A stretch of 64,000 bases of DNA from Clostridiales bacterium (GTDB taxonomy: Bacteria; Bacillota; Clostridia; Peptostreptococcales; Anaerovoracaceae). Under the pieces are notes generated by a model that had not been told where the DNA came from, did no database searches, and saw nothing but the letters and a program-made list of their open reading frames with translations. How positions within the stretch are numbered: position 1 is the stretch's first letter; each line of letters starts with the position of its first letter. Location: the NCBI GenBank assembly GCA_015058155.1, contig SVCW01000002.1, positions 52,390 to 116,389 on the forward strand, in the 5' to 3' direction. Both the position numbers and the translations under genes were made by a program. Of the stretch, positions 8,176 to 16,914 are shown one piece after another.

Positions 8176-8874
8176 CTATCCTTTGAAACGATATCCTACT
8201 CCCCAGACAGTTTCAATATACTGAAGCTCATCCATATTGTTTTCTATCTTTTCTCTTATTCTTCTTATATGTACTGCGATCGTAGAGATATCACCGAATG
8301 CATCAAGGCCCCATATTCTGTCAAAAAGCTGATCCTTTGAAAAAACTCTGTTCGGATTTTCTGCGAGATATAAAAGCAGGTCATATTCCTTAACAGGCAT
8401 CGTCTTTTCTTCGCCGTTGACAAAGACTCTTCTGCTGTCTCTGTCAATCTCAAGGCCGCGGATTCTCAGAACATTATCTTTTACGACTCCTTTTTTACCT
8501 CCGCCTGTCAGTCTTTCATATCTTGCAATGTGACTCTTTACTCTTGCTACAAGTTCGCTCGGGCTGAATGGCTTAGTCATATAGTCATCTGCGCCAAGAC
8601 CAAGTCCCCTTACTTTGTCAATATCGTCCTTTTTGGCAGAAAGCATTATAAGCGGTACATCCTTATCATTTCTTAGCTTTGTACACACTTCAAAACCGTC
8701 CATCTCAGGAAGCATGATATCGAGTATTATGCAGTCATATTCTTCAGAAAGCGCCATCGAAAGACCGCTTTTTCCGTCATATGCTATTTCGCAATCATAT
8801 CCGTTAATATCAAGATAGTCTTTTTCAAGCTGAGCGATTGCTTTATCGTCTTCTATAATTAAAACTCTTGCCAT
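8176..8874 (-). CDS. OmpR-family response regulator
   Basis: A 232-residue two-domain regulator. The N-terminal receiver starts ARVLIIEDDKAIAQL and has the phospho-acceptor Asp in YDCIILDIMLPEMDGFEV, then LSAKKDD and the KPFSPSEL lysine loop. The C-terminal OmpR winged helix (about 135-232) ends ETVWGVGYRFKG. It is a DNA-binding transcription factor. The gene starts 3 bases after the histidine-kinase stop and closes the operon that begins with the secreted protein gene at 12735; it probably controls the adjacent ABC transporter. Confidence 0.93.
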   Translation of the reverse strand: MARVLIIEDDKAIAQLEKDYLDINGYDCEIAYDGKSGLSMALSEEYDCIILDIMLPEMDGFEVCTKLRNDKDVPLIMLSAKKDDIDKVRGLGLGADDYMTKPFSPSELVARVKSHIARYERLTGGGKKGVVKDNVLRIRGLEIDRDSRRVFVNGEEKTMPVKEYDLLLYLAENPNRVFSKDQLFDRIWGLDAFGDISTIAVHIRRIREKIENNMDELQYIETVWGVGYRFKG

Positions 8875-8876
8875 AT

Positions 8877-10010
8877 CTATTCCTTGTCTCTAAGTGGTAT
8901 GTATATGTAAAACTCTGTTCCGATTCCTATTTCACTTTTAACCCAGATTTTTCCCTTGTGGCTTTCTATTATCTGCTTTGCAATAGCAAGTCCGAGACCA
9001 TTACCTTTGATATTTGACCTTGCCTTATCGCCGCGATAAAAACCATCAAATACTTTTCCGAGATCAGCCTTTTCTATGCCGGTTCCCGTGTCTGAAACGA
9101 GGATAAAAACACCTTTACCGTCTGTAGTCTGTGAAAGAGTAACAGTGCCGCCTGCCTTGTTATATTTCATGGCATTGGAAACGAGGTTATCAAGCACTCT
9201 TTTCAGTTTGTTTCTGTCTCCGACAATCTGCATCGGCTGTTCTGAAAGCTGCGATTCAAAACTGAAACCTGCCTCGCCTACTTCCACTTCATATTCTTCC
9301 GAAATATCTTTAAGAAAATCCGTTATATCCATGAACTCAAAAACATACTGCATTCTTCCGAGTTCAAGCTCCGAGTACTCGCTCATATTATCAACGAGCC
9401 TCTCAAGTACAACCGTTTTGCTGTAAATAGTATCAAGGTACTGAGCTTTCTTCTCAGGAGTATCTGCTATACCATCCTTTATACCTTCAACGTATCCTTT
9501 GATTGTAGTTACCGGAGTTCTTAAATCATGGGAAAGGCTTGCAACAAGCATATTTCTTTCTTCAGCTATTTCAAGCTCTTTTGCCGCATTTTCCTTAAGG
9601 CGCTTCCTTATCTTTTCCATGGAACCGCAGAGTGCAGCAAGTTCTTCTGCATCTTCACTCGTAAGTACATCAAAGCTGAGATCGCCTTCCGCAATCCTTT
9701 CGGCCGCATCTCTCAAGCGGTTTACAGGAATCAGAACTTCCTTTGCCATGTTTGCAGTAAGTGCAACGCATGTAATAGTTACAAGGCCTACTGTAACAAC
9801 AGCCCATATCATAAATGTCCTGATATATTTCGGTGCTTCAGGATGTTCTGTCATTACATTTTCGACTTTGCCCGTGATTCTTAAAAAAGCATCGGGATTA
9901 TCGATAAACACTATAAAAATCAAAACAAAGGACATCACAACTACCAATACTGCGGAAAGCACTACCATCAGGATATTGGTTTTGAAGAAATGTCCTTTAA
10001 GTGATTTCAT
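8877..10010 (-). CDS. Membrane sensor histidine kinase
   Basis: A 377-residue kinase with two membrane helices (about 12-36 and 65-86) enclosing a short extracellular loop of roughly 30 residues, a HAMP domain (about 87-140), the H-box SLSHDLRTPVTTIKGYVEG with H161, and the HATPase N, G1 and G2 boxes (LVSNAMKYNKAG, VSDTGTGIEKA, GNGLGLAIAK). The short loop suggests an intramembrane- or transporter-sensing kinase of the kind linked to cell-envelope stress. It starts one base after the ABC permease stop and precedes its response regulator by 2 bases. Confidence 0.92.
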   Translation of the reverse strand: MKSLKGHFFKTNILMVVLSAVLVVVMSFVLIFIVFIDNPDAFLRITGKVENVMTEHPEAPKYIRTFMIWAVVTVGLVTITCVALTANMAKEVLIPVNRLRDAAERIAEGDLSFDVLTSEDAEELAALCGSMEKIRKRLKENAAKELEIAEERNMLVASLSHDLRTPVTTIKGYVEGIKDGIADTPEKKAQYLDTIYSKTVVLERLVDNMSEYSELELGRMQYVFEFMDITDFLKDISEEYEVEVGEAGFSFESQLSEQPMQIVGDRNKLKRVLDNLVSNAMKYNKAGGTVTLSQTTDGKGVFILVSDTGTGIEKADLGKVFDGFYRGDKARSNIKGNGLGLAIAKQIIESHKGKIWVKSEIGIGTEFYIYIPLRDKE

Positions 10011-10011
10011 A

Positions 10012-10764
10012 TTAAACTTCTCGTCTTTCGAATAAATAGTAGCCTATGCATCCGAATACCATACCGTATCCGACAAGCATACCGAGTTTTGAAACCATAA
10101 CTCCAAAAGGAAGCATGATTCCTACCCACATTTTGTGCCACATAAGAAGTCCTGTAAAAAGTAAACTTCCAGCCTGAGGCACAACAACTCCGAATGCATA
10201 AAGCCCTATGTACATTATAATACAAAGTATTACTGAAAGTGAAGTGCTGCTTACAAATTGATTAATCATAGCCGCAAAGAGTACAAGTATAAGCATCGGA
10301 ATGAGGTCAAGGAAATATGACATGAATGCTGTAAAAATTCCGTCTATACTTTTTGCCCCGATAATCTGCATCATTGTTGTAATAACAAAGAGAATTACGA
10401 GGTACACTGTTGCCACAGTCATGATTGCTGCTACCTTTGAAAAATAAAGCTTCAGTCTGCTTACAGGTCTCATGAAAATCGCTCTTATAGTTCCGTCATG
10501 AATTTCACTTGTATAAACATCACATGCAGCCATGAAGATAATTAGCGGAATATAGATTTCAATGAAGAAACCGAGTGTAGTCATGTTCATGCCTGCGAGC
10601 ATGAATCCTCCGTCAATATACCCGTTTGAGGCCTTTGATATAAGTATGCTTATGAGCCCCCATACGATGCACACGAGAATCTCAAGTATGAGGAAAACAT
10701 AGTACTTCTTTCTGGCTCTCAGCTTTCGTATTTCGTTTTTGTAGTTACCTATTGCTGTCCTCAT
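10012..10764 (-). CDS. ABC-2 type transporter permease
   Basis: A 250-residue integral membrane protein with about six hydrophobic helices after a basic, cytoplasmic N-terminus (NYKNEIRKLRARKKYY). The segment YTSEIHDGTIRAIFMRPVSRLKLYFSK is typical of ABC-2 permeases of the BcrB/NatB type, in the elbow between helices 2 and 3. It overlaps the ATPase gene by 4 bases and is followed one base later by the kinase gene. It probably forms a BcrAB-like exporter or peptide-resistance pump; substrate unknown. Confidence 0.85.
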   Translation of the reverse strand: MRTAIGNYKNEIRKLRARKKYYVFLILEILVCIVWGLISILISKASNGYIDGGFMLAGMNMTTLGFFIEIYIPLIIFMAACDVYTSEIHDGTIRAIFMRPVSRLKLYFSKVAAIMTVATVYLVILFVITTMMQIIGAKSIDGIFTAFMSYFLDLIPMLILVLFAAMINQFVSSTSLSVILCIIMYIGLYAFGVVVPQAGSLLFTGLLMWHKMWVGIMLPFGVMVSKLGMLVGYGMVFGCIGYYLFERREV

Positions 10765-11495
10765 ATTATAATCGTTCCTCTCTTGTCTTTTACCTTCGTA
10801 AGGAAATAATCTTCAAGTGACGGACTTAAGCGAAGTGCTTCTTCCATCGTTTCATACGAAAGAAGTTCCCCTTCATGAACGATCGCAACCTTGTTGCACA
10901 TCTTCTCAATTTCCGGAGCAAGATGACTGGCAACAAGGAACGATACTCCCTTTTCAGCCGCAAGTCTTTTGATTATTTCACGGATTTCTACTGTCCCCTC
11001 AATATCAAGTCCGTTTGTCGGCTCATCGAGCACAACAAGTTCAGGCTCGGAAAGAATCGCCATCGCTATTCCGAGACGCTGCTTCATACCAAGTGAAAAA
11101 CGGCCTGTCTTTTCTTTTGCGTATCTTCCGATTCTGACAATGTTCATGACATGCTCTATTCTGGCATCATCAACTCCGGGATAGAAACGTGCCATCATCT
11201 TGAGATTATCGTATGCCGAAAGATACTCGTAAATTGCCGGTCTTTCAATAAGTCCGCCTACTTTTCCGAGTGCTTTTTCAACATCCTCTTCAACATCAGT
11301 ACCGAAAATCGTTACCTTGCCTGATCCTGCGTGGCACATTCCCATAACTGTCTTCATAATTGTAGTCTTCCCTGACCCGTTCGGTCCGAGAAGTCCCACA
11401 ACATCACCACGATTCACAGTAAGATTTATATTTTTAACCCCTCTGCCGTTTTTATAAAGTTTTGTCAGATTTTCTATTACTAAAATGCTATCCAT
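10761..11495 (-). CDS. ABC transporter ATP-binding protein (BcrA/NatA-like)
   Basis: A 244-residue ABC ATPase. Walker A is GPNGSGKTT (from about G37), the signature FSLGMKQRLGIA, Walker B LVVLDEPTNGLD, and the H-loop VASHL. Its closest type is the BcrA/NatA group paired with ABC-2 permeases. I start it at the ATG at 11493-11495 (MDSILVIENL), which has AGGAG about 11 bases upstream; the open frame continues 16 codons further but runs into a strong hairpin with no RBS. It overlaps the permease gene by 4 bases. Confidence 0.9.
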   Translation of the reverse strand: MDSILVIENLTKLYKNGRGVKNINLTVNRGDVVGLLGPNGSGKTTIMKTVMGMCHAGSGKVTIFGTDVEEDVEKALGKVGGLIERPAIYEYLSAYDNLKMMARFYPGVDDARIEHVMNIVRIGRYAKEKTGRFSLGMKQRLGIAMAILSEPELVVLDEPTNGLDIEGTVEIREIIKRLAAEKGVSFLVASHLAPEIEKMCNKVAIVHEGELLSYETMEEALRLSPSLEDYFLTKVKDKRGTIII

Positions 11496-11514
11496 ACCTT
11501 TATAAACTCCTAAT

Positions 11515-11539
11515 GCAGTCCGTGACGGACACGGACTGC
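11515..11539. repeat. Perfect 10-bp inverted repeat inside the ABC/two-component operon
   Basis: GCAGTCCGTG (11515-11524), ACGGA loop, CACGGACTGC (11530-11539), between the stop of the secreted-protein gene and the ATPase RBS. No T-run follows in either direction, so it is more likely an mRNA processing or stability hairpin, or a weak attenuator, than a full terminator. Confidence 0.7.
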
Positions 11540-11550
11540 TCATTAATTAA

Positions 11551-12735
11551 CTAGTTACGCTGTTCTTTTCCTTCAGTATCGAAATACTCTATTTCTGTTT
11601 CGTTATAATCGCTTGCATTAAGTCTTATCTTAAGCTTCGCCTCGTGCTTTTCTCCTTCATCAAAGCCTGTAAGAGTACCTTCGATGTAGTTTTCGATGAG
11701 TTCACCCTTTTCATTGAGCTTAACTGTCATCTTTGCATTTGAAACGTACGGGTCTTCACCGAAGAGATAGTACCAGTATTCAGGTGCGTTACCGTCTCTG
11801 AAAAGATAATCTCTGTATGAATCATAGTGGATTACACTACCGTCTGAATTAACGTAGAGAACTCCCTTTCTGTCATATTCATCTCTGAACATATCTTCAT
11901 AGTACTGGTCGAAATTAAACGTGATTTCGTCATACTTTTCTTCGTTTACCTGATAGAACTCATCCCAGTCCGCATAGCCGGCCGCTTCAAGATCTCCCTC
12001 TTCAGCATAGTGCCAGAGATTGAAGAGTTCTTCAGCATTTTCACCGCCGTGCTCTATAAAGTAGCTTTCGTAACACTTCATCCAGTCTTCATAAGTTACA
12101 TAGTTTCTTTCAGTGAGGTCGCCGCTGTATGAAGTAAAGATGAGTGAAAGACCTGCATTTACGATTTCAGGCATCTGGCTCTGCGAAACATCAACTGCAT
12201 ATTCCTTCACTCCATTTTCATTTGAAAGAAGTACTACATTGTTTTTGAGATCTCCGATTAAGAGGTCTGCACCGAGCTCAATAAATCTTACAGCCTTATT
12301 GAAAGTCTTGTCCTTAGTATCTATTCCGAGAAGATTTTCAGCATATCCGTATGAATCCCAGTTGTAGTCCCATACATAATACTCATCGTCATCCGGATAG
12401 TATCTGTACTGCTTTCCATCGTGGTAATAGCTGTATGTTTCGTATTCATAGCCACCTTTTTCCCACTCTCTCTGATACTCATTCTTACCATCTTCATTTA
12501 CCTTGTAGGCCATCTCGCCACCGAAAATCTCTTCGCCGTCAAGTTCAAATATCATCTCACCTTCAAGCGATACATTGTCAGTGTAAAAAGCAAGGTTTTT
12601 CAAGGAATCCTTATAATTTCCATAACCGTTTGCACTGTCAAGGTTTGCATATACGGAAGTAGAAAGTACAAGAAGGCCGACAAGAAGACAAATAGCCGTA
12701 AGTTTCTGTCTTCTCGAGTTCATAATCTTTTTCAT
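11551..12735 (-). CDS. Secreted hypothetical protein, Tyr/Asp/Glu-rich
   Basis: A 394-residue exported protein. It has a signal peptide (basic MKKIMNSRRQK, then a hydrophobic core, with signal peptidase I site after VYA near residue 30) and no lipobox cysteine. The mature part is acidic and unusually rich in Tyr and Trp (a YEYETYSYYHDGKQYRYY run) and looks beta-strand rich. I do not recognise a family. It is the first gene of an operon with an ABC-2 exporter and a two-component system, starts behind AGGAGGAAGG, and could be a substrate-binding or envelope-stress partner. Unknown function is stated deliberately. Confidence 0.75.
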   Translation of the reverse strand: MKKIMNSRRQKLTAICLLVGLLVLSTSVYANLDSANGYGNYKDSLKNLAFYTDNVSLEGEMIFELDGEEIFGGEMAYKVNEDGKNEYQREWEKGGYEYETYSYYHDGKQYRYYPDDDEYYVWDYNWDSYGYAENLLGIDTKDKTFNKAVRFIELGADLLIGDLKNNVVLLSNENGVKEYAVDVSQSQMPEIVNAGLSLIFTSYSGDLTERNYVTYEDWMKCYESYFIEHGGENAEELFNLWHYAEEGDLEAAGYADWDEFYQVNEEKYDEITFNFDQYYEDMFRDEYDRKGVLYVNSDGSVIHYDSYRDYLFRDGNAPEYWYYLFGEDPYVSNAKMTVKLNEKGELIENYIEGTLTGFDEGEKHEAKLKIRLNASDYNETEIEYFDTEGKEQRN

Positions 12736-12872
12736 AATCCCTTCCTCCTGTTATCCGGACTTCTAACCCAAGTCCCCTTTTCTATCTTACAATTAGAGTA
12801 TAACCTTCGTTTTTTAACATTATATAGCACAATTATTAACAAATTTTGAACAAATCATTTATTTTTTGGACG

Positions 12873-12901
12873 AAAAAAGAGCGCGGAATGTTCCACGCTC
12901 T
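12873..12901 (-). terminator. Terminator of the restriction-modification operon
   Basis: Eleven-bp stem with one mismatch (AGAGCGTGGAA/TTCCGCGCTCT on the minus strand) followed by six T residues, 6 bases after the hsdR stop. Confidence 0.88.
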
Positions 12902-12907
12902 ATGAAG

Positions 12908-15900
12908 TTATGCATAATGAATTAATCTTGCATTATCATTAATAACATCAATCTTTTTCTTGATGCCACCCCATGTAGTCATATCAAAGATTTCTACAAT
13001 ACTTCCCATATCAGTGAACGGCGATTCCTGAAGCACTGACATATCTGTAAGTACACCGTTTCTCACAATATACTCAACAATTTGATTCACAAAATATATC
13101 TGACGACTATCTAGGTTTGCTTCATTCAAATACTCTGCAAATGCTTCTTTCGCTACCGCCATATCAAGACCAACTATTTCACGCACAAACTCTCCAAGAG
13201 GCTTCTGTCCAAATTCAGCTTCGTACTCTTCCTTTGTACCTAATTCACTCCAAAGAATCTTTTCAAGAGATTCTATGTCTAGTTTTGTAAGAGGAACATT
13301 CTTTTTGAGCTTTGCAATCACAATATTATCCTGATGCTCGCGAACATAAAACTCTGCTTTCATTCGATAATTCTGTAAATCATCGTTTTCAAGCTCTGAT
13401 TCTTTCCACTCAACAGAGAGAATATCGTCATCGAAGTTTGTATCATATTGAGGACTATCCGGAGTATTAATATACTTCATCAGATTTCTTAAATTCTGGC
13501 GAATGTGTTCAAGCCTGTTTACATTTGCAGTTTCAACATAGTCAGTGTGAATAATTTTATTAATAAGATCCGATTGTGACATTATTTCTGGCACGTTCGC
13601 AATACTTGCAAGTGCTTTAGCTCTCTTGATAAGGTCATTCTTTGCTCTGCCATGTACCTTTCCCGTTAGATGAGCAACTTCCATACCATAAATGAGTGCA
13701 TCAAATCTTACTGCACTTGCATCGTCATCATCCGGTTGAATGAGAGGAGCAAGTTCTTCACGAACTGTAAGTGTATCGTTGTATGTCAGGAAATTATAGT
13801 TTTCAGACTCTGCATACGTATCAACATACTTGATGTGCTGCCTTACTGCAAAGTTTTCTCTGTTAAGTTCCTTGACCTTTGCAGTCATGCCTTCTACAAG
13901 AGCCTTTCTGTAAGCAATATCTTCTTCATTCTGATACTCAAGATCCTGAAGCTTATATGCGAGCTGGAACTCGAGATTAAATATTGCACCCTGAAGTGCA
14001 AGTCTGTTTGCAGTAGCATTACCAGGATTCATTCTGAAGAATTCAAAATTTCCACAGAAATCAAAGATATAGAACTTTGTCTTATCTTTTCCATCAATAA
14101 GTCCAGGGCAAAGCCTTGTACCACGACCTATCATCTGCCAGAACTTTGCTTTACTCATAACCTTTTTGAAAAATACAAGATTGAGCACTTCCGGTACGTC
14201 AATACCAGTATCAAGCATATCTACCGAGATTGCAATCTGAGGAAGTTTCTTCGGATCTGAGAACTCATCAATTGCGCTCTGAGCATAGTTTGTATAGTTG
14301 TCAATAACCTTGGCATAATCGACAAGGTGCGGGTATTCTTTATTGAATACCGCATATATTTTCTCCGCATGTTCATGATTCTTGGCAAAGATAATGGTTT
14401 TTCCGAGCTTTTCGCCGTAATCAATACGCAGCCCTTCTGTCATAAGTACGTGAAGCACCTTTTTGATAGTATCTTCATTGAAAACCCATGAATTAAGTGC
14501 CGAGGAGCTGATTGCTGCAGGCATGTTGCCTTCCTCATCAACAAAAGTATTTTCATACTCCTGCTTATCTTCTTCAGAAAGATCATCGTAGACAATACCC
14601 TGCTCAATGAATTTCATAGTAGTTTCAACCGAAAGAAAATCTACAAGGTAACCGTCCTTTACTGCCTGAGCAAGTTCATAACCATAAGTCGGTACGCCTT
14701 TTTCAAGTTCAAAGATTTCATAAGTATTCTTTTCGATTTCATCCTTAGGTGTTGCAGTCAACCCTACAAGTGGAGCATCGAAATAGTTGAATATGTCCTT
14801 ATACTTATTATAAATAGATCTATGTGCTTCGTCACAAATCACAAGATCAAAATGTCCACATGTAAAGAGCTTACCTTCTTCATCACTCGCATCATCAATA
14901 ACACCCATCATTGTCTGGTAAGTTGAGAAAACACAGTGCGCTTTGTAATTGTCCTTTTCTTCGCATAGGTTAGTAACTGATAAATCTGGAAGAAGGTTCA
15001 CAAAGTTTCTCTTAGCCTGAGTAACAAGCGAGTTTCTGTCAGCAAGGAAAAGAATGTTTTTCACCCAGCCATTCTTAAGAAGCACATCACAAAGAGCAAT
15101 GACAGTTCTAGTCTTTCCTGAACCAGTTGCCATTACGAGAAGTGCTTTTCTTCTATTTTTAACACCGAAGCTTTCACATACAGCTTTTACAGCAGCTTCC
15201 TGATAGTATCTTCCTGCTATTGACTTTTCTACAAACACATTCTTGAGACTTGTCCTCATTGTCTGCAGATTAAACCACTTCTCAAGATCACGCTTTGAAT
15301 ATATAGCGGCAACTTTTCTTTCAGGATACTTTCCGTCGATAATCCTTGTTTCAAAACCATTTGTAAGGAATACTACCGGACGACGTTTATACTTCTGCTC
15401 AAGTAAATCAGCGTAGAGTTTTGCCTGCTGACGGCCCTTTGAAACGTCTACGCATGTGCGCTTTGCTTCGATAATAGCAAGCGGTTTGTGAGCATCGTCA
15501 TAAAGTACGTAATCTGCATAACCTATTTCGGATTTGTTTGGCATTCCCGGGATTTCTACTTCGTTAATCCAGTTCTTGTCTTCAGTCCAGCCGGCATCCC
15601 TAAGCATAGAGTCTATGTAAATCTTACGCGTCTTGTATTCGCTGAGTTCAAGTGGTTTCTGAACGTAGCTTTCTGACTGCTCTGCTCTTCTTGCAGTGAG
15701 TTCTTCCCGCATTGAAGCATTTTCTTCAAGGAGCTTCTTAAGGTCGATATTTTCAAATCCTGGAATAACAGTAAACTGCTGCTGAGATTCTTCCTTCCTG
15801 TCTTCAAACAGGCTCTTATCGAAGCTTGTTTCTTCATAATTGGCAGGATCCGCATAGCAGTAATACACAAAGTCCATGAATATGTAAAGGTTTTCGAGAC

Positions 15901-16228
15901 AAAGTTCTGCCTCTTCACGCTTCATCTTCTTGTTTTTGTGTGCAGCATTATTACCAAGGATTCTTATCAGGTCGATTCTCTTATAGATATCGTTTCCGAC
16001 AATGTCTCTGAATTCCTCCCTGCTTATGAGAAGTGCAAGATTGTCCGAATAAGGGATATCAAGCTCCTCATCCACCGAATACATCCACTTAACCGCAAGC
16101 TCCATAGCTCTTCTGCAATTCAGGATTGAAGCCTCAATATCAATATTGAGAATTCGCTCCGCTGCAATCGCCGCATCCGCAAAACTATTAAAATCTTTTT
16201 CCTTTTTTAAGAAATCGAAGTTAGTCAT
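12908..16228 (-). CDS. hsdR: Type I restriction enzyme R subunit HsdR
   Basis: An 1106-residue motor-nuclease subunit. Residues 1-130 resemble DUF4145, a domain often found at the N-terminus of this HsdR class. The PD-(D/E)XK nuclease follows, with D239 in SEIGYADYVLYDD and IIEAKRT (E254, K256). Helicase motifs are TGSGKT (369-373), CDEAH (466-469) and GLTATP, with motif VI as MIGRGTRLCPG. It translocates DNA past methylation-free HsdMS sites and cleaves at a distance. ATG at 16226-16228 has GGAG upstream. It is the last gene of the island operon. Confidence 0.95.
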   Translation of the reverse strand: MTNFDFLKKEKDFNSFADAAIAAERILNIDIEASILNCRRAMELAVKWMYSVDEELDIPYSDNLALLISREEFRDIVGNDIYKRIDLIRILGNNAAHKNKKMKREEAELCLENLYIFMDFVYYCYADPANYEETSFDKSLFEDRKEESQQQFTVIPGFENIDLKKLLEENASMREELTARRAEQSESYVQKPLELSEYKTRKIYIDSMLRDAGWTEDKNWINEVEIPGMPNKSEIGYADYVLYDDAHKPLAIIEAKRTCVDVSKGRQQAKLYADLLEQKYKRRPVVFLTNGFETRIIDGKYPERKVAAIYSKRDLEKWFNLQTMRTSLKNVFVEKSIAGRYYQEAAVKAVCESFGVKNRRKALLVMATGSGKTRTVIALCDVLLKNGWVKNILFLADRNSLVTQAKRNFVNLLPDLSVTNLCEEKDNYKAHCVFSTYQTMMGVIDDASDEEGKLFTCGHFDLVICDEAHRSIYNKYKDIFNYFDAPLVGLTATPKDEIEKNTYEIFELEKGVPTYGYELAQAVKDGYLVDFLSVETTMKFIEQGIVYDDLSEEDKQEYENTFVDEEGNMPAAISSSALNSWVFNEDTIKKVLHVLMTEGLRIDYGEKLGKTIIFAKNHEHAEKIYAVFNKEYPHLVDYAKVIDNYTNYAQSAIDEFSDPKKLPQIAISVDMLDTGIDVPEVLNLVFFKKVMSKAKFWQMIGRGTRLCPGLIDGKDKTKFYIFDFCGNFEFFRMNPGNATANRLALQGAIFNLEFQLAYKLQDLEYQNEEDIAYRKALVEGMTAKVKELNRENFAVRQHIKYVDTYAESENYNFLTYNDTLTVREELAPLIQPDDDDASAVRFDALIYGMEVAHLTGKVHGRAKNDLIKRAKALASIANVPEIMSQSDLINKIIHTDYVETANVNRLEHIRQNLRNLMKYINTPDSPQYDTNFDDDILSVEWKESELENDDLQNYRMKAEFYVREHQDNIVIAKLKKNVPLTKLDIESLEKILWSELGTKEEYEAEFGQKPLGEFVREIVGLDMAVAKEAFAEYLNEANLDSRQIYFVNQIVEYIVRNGVLTDMSVLQESPFTDMGSIVEIFDMTTWGGIKKKIDVINDNARLIHYA

Positions 16229-16274
16229 AATGGTCTCCTTAGTGCTTTGTACTCTCTATTTCACTAAAAATTCA

Positions 16275-16904
16275 CTATTCTTCACTATCAATTAAGAATT
16301 GATGAACTATTTGAATAATCTTTTCATAGTCTTCTTCTATTCTATTTATAGAAAATTCTTCATTAACTGATAATGTTTTGGCATAATCTTTAAGATTTTT
16401 AAAATAATCACTATCAGTGATTTTAACTAGCTCATATATTTCATGCCCATAAGAATGTTTTGCTAAATCCATCATAATAATTAAAGTAGCTTTATGTAAT
16501 TCCATCGTATTCGATATCTTTTTTTTAGAAAACCATTCCAAATTTGATAACTCTTCCGATACTTTTTTAATATCGTTGTATGTTACTTCATTATAGTGTT
16601 CAAGAAGTTTTTCCGAAGTTTCCTCCTCTGGATTAAGCGACATTACATACAAGAGAAAATGAAAATAAAAAAATCTTATATGTGACAGAACATTACTTAC
16701 AACTTTTCTTTGTTCATATTTGAATTGTAAGAAAGTAGTAACAATTACTACAATAATACTGCATGCAATCCCAATTAAATAATCAATAACAAATGAAGAA
16801 GCAACCATTCTATTTAATTGGCTAAAATATAAAACTACAGACAGAACTATGCAAAACAAAAGAATTGTTAAACTAATCCTAAGTGTTTTTTTGTATAATT
16901 TCAT
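16275..16904 (-). CDS. Hypothetical two-helix membrane protein within the type I RM operon
   Basis: A 209-residue protein that I do not recognise. Two hydrophobic helices lie near the N-terminus (about 10-29 and 39-60), followed by a charged, helical cytoplasmic region of about 145 residues (KYEQRKVV onward). The gene is visibly more AT-rich than its neighbours. It starts 10 bases after the hsdS stop with AAGGATGAC as RBS and lies 46 bases before hsdR, so it is transcribed with the RM genes. Position and composition suggest a horizontally acquired accessory gene, possibly a membrane-acting defence or immunity component. No catalytic motif is visible. Confidence 0.7.
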   Translation of the reverse strand: MKLYKKTLRISLTILLFCIVLSVVLYFSQLNRMVASSFVIDYLIGIACSIIVVIVTTFLQFKYEQRKVVSNVLSHIRFFYFHFLLYVMSLNPEEETSEKLLEHYNEVTYNDIKKVSEELSNLEWFSKKKISNTMELHKATLIIMMDLAKHSYGHEIYELVKITDSDYFKNLKDYAKTLSVNEEFSINRIEEDYEKIIQIVHQFLIDSEE

Positions 16905-16914
16905 AATGTCATCC

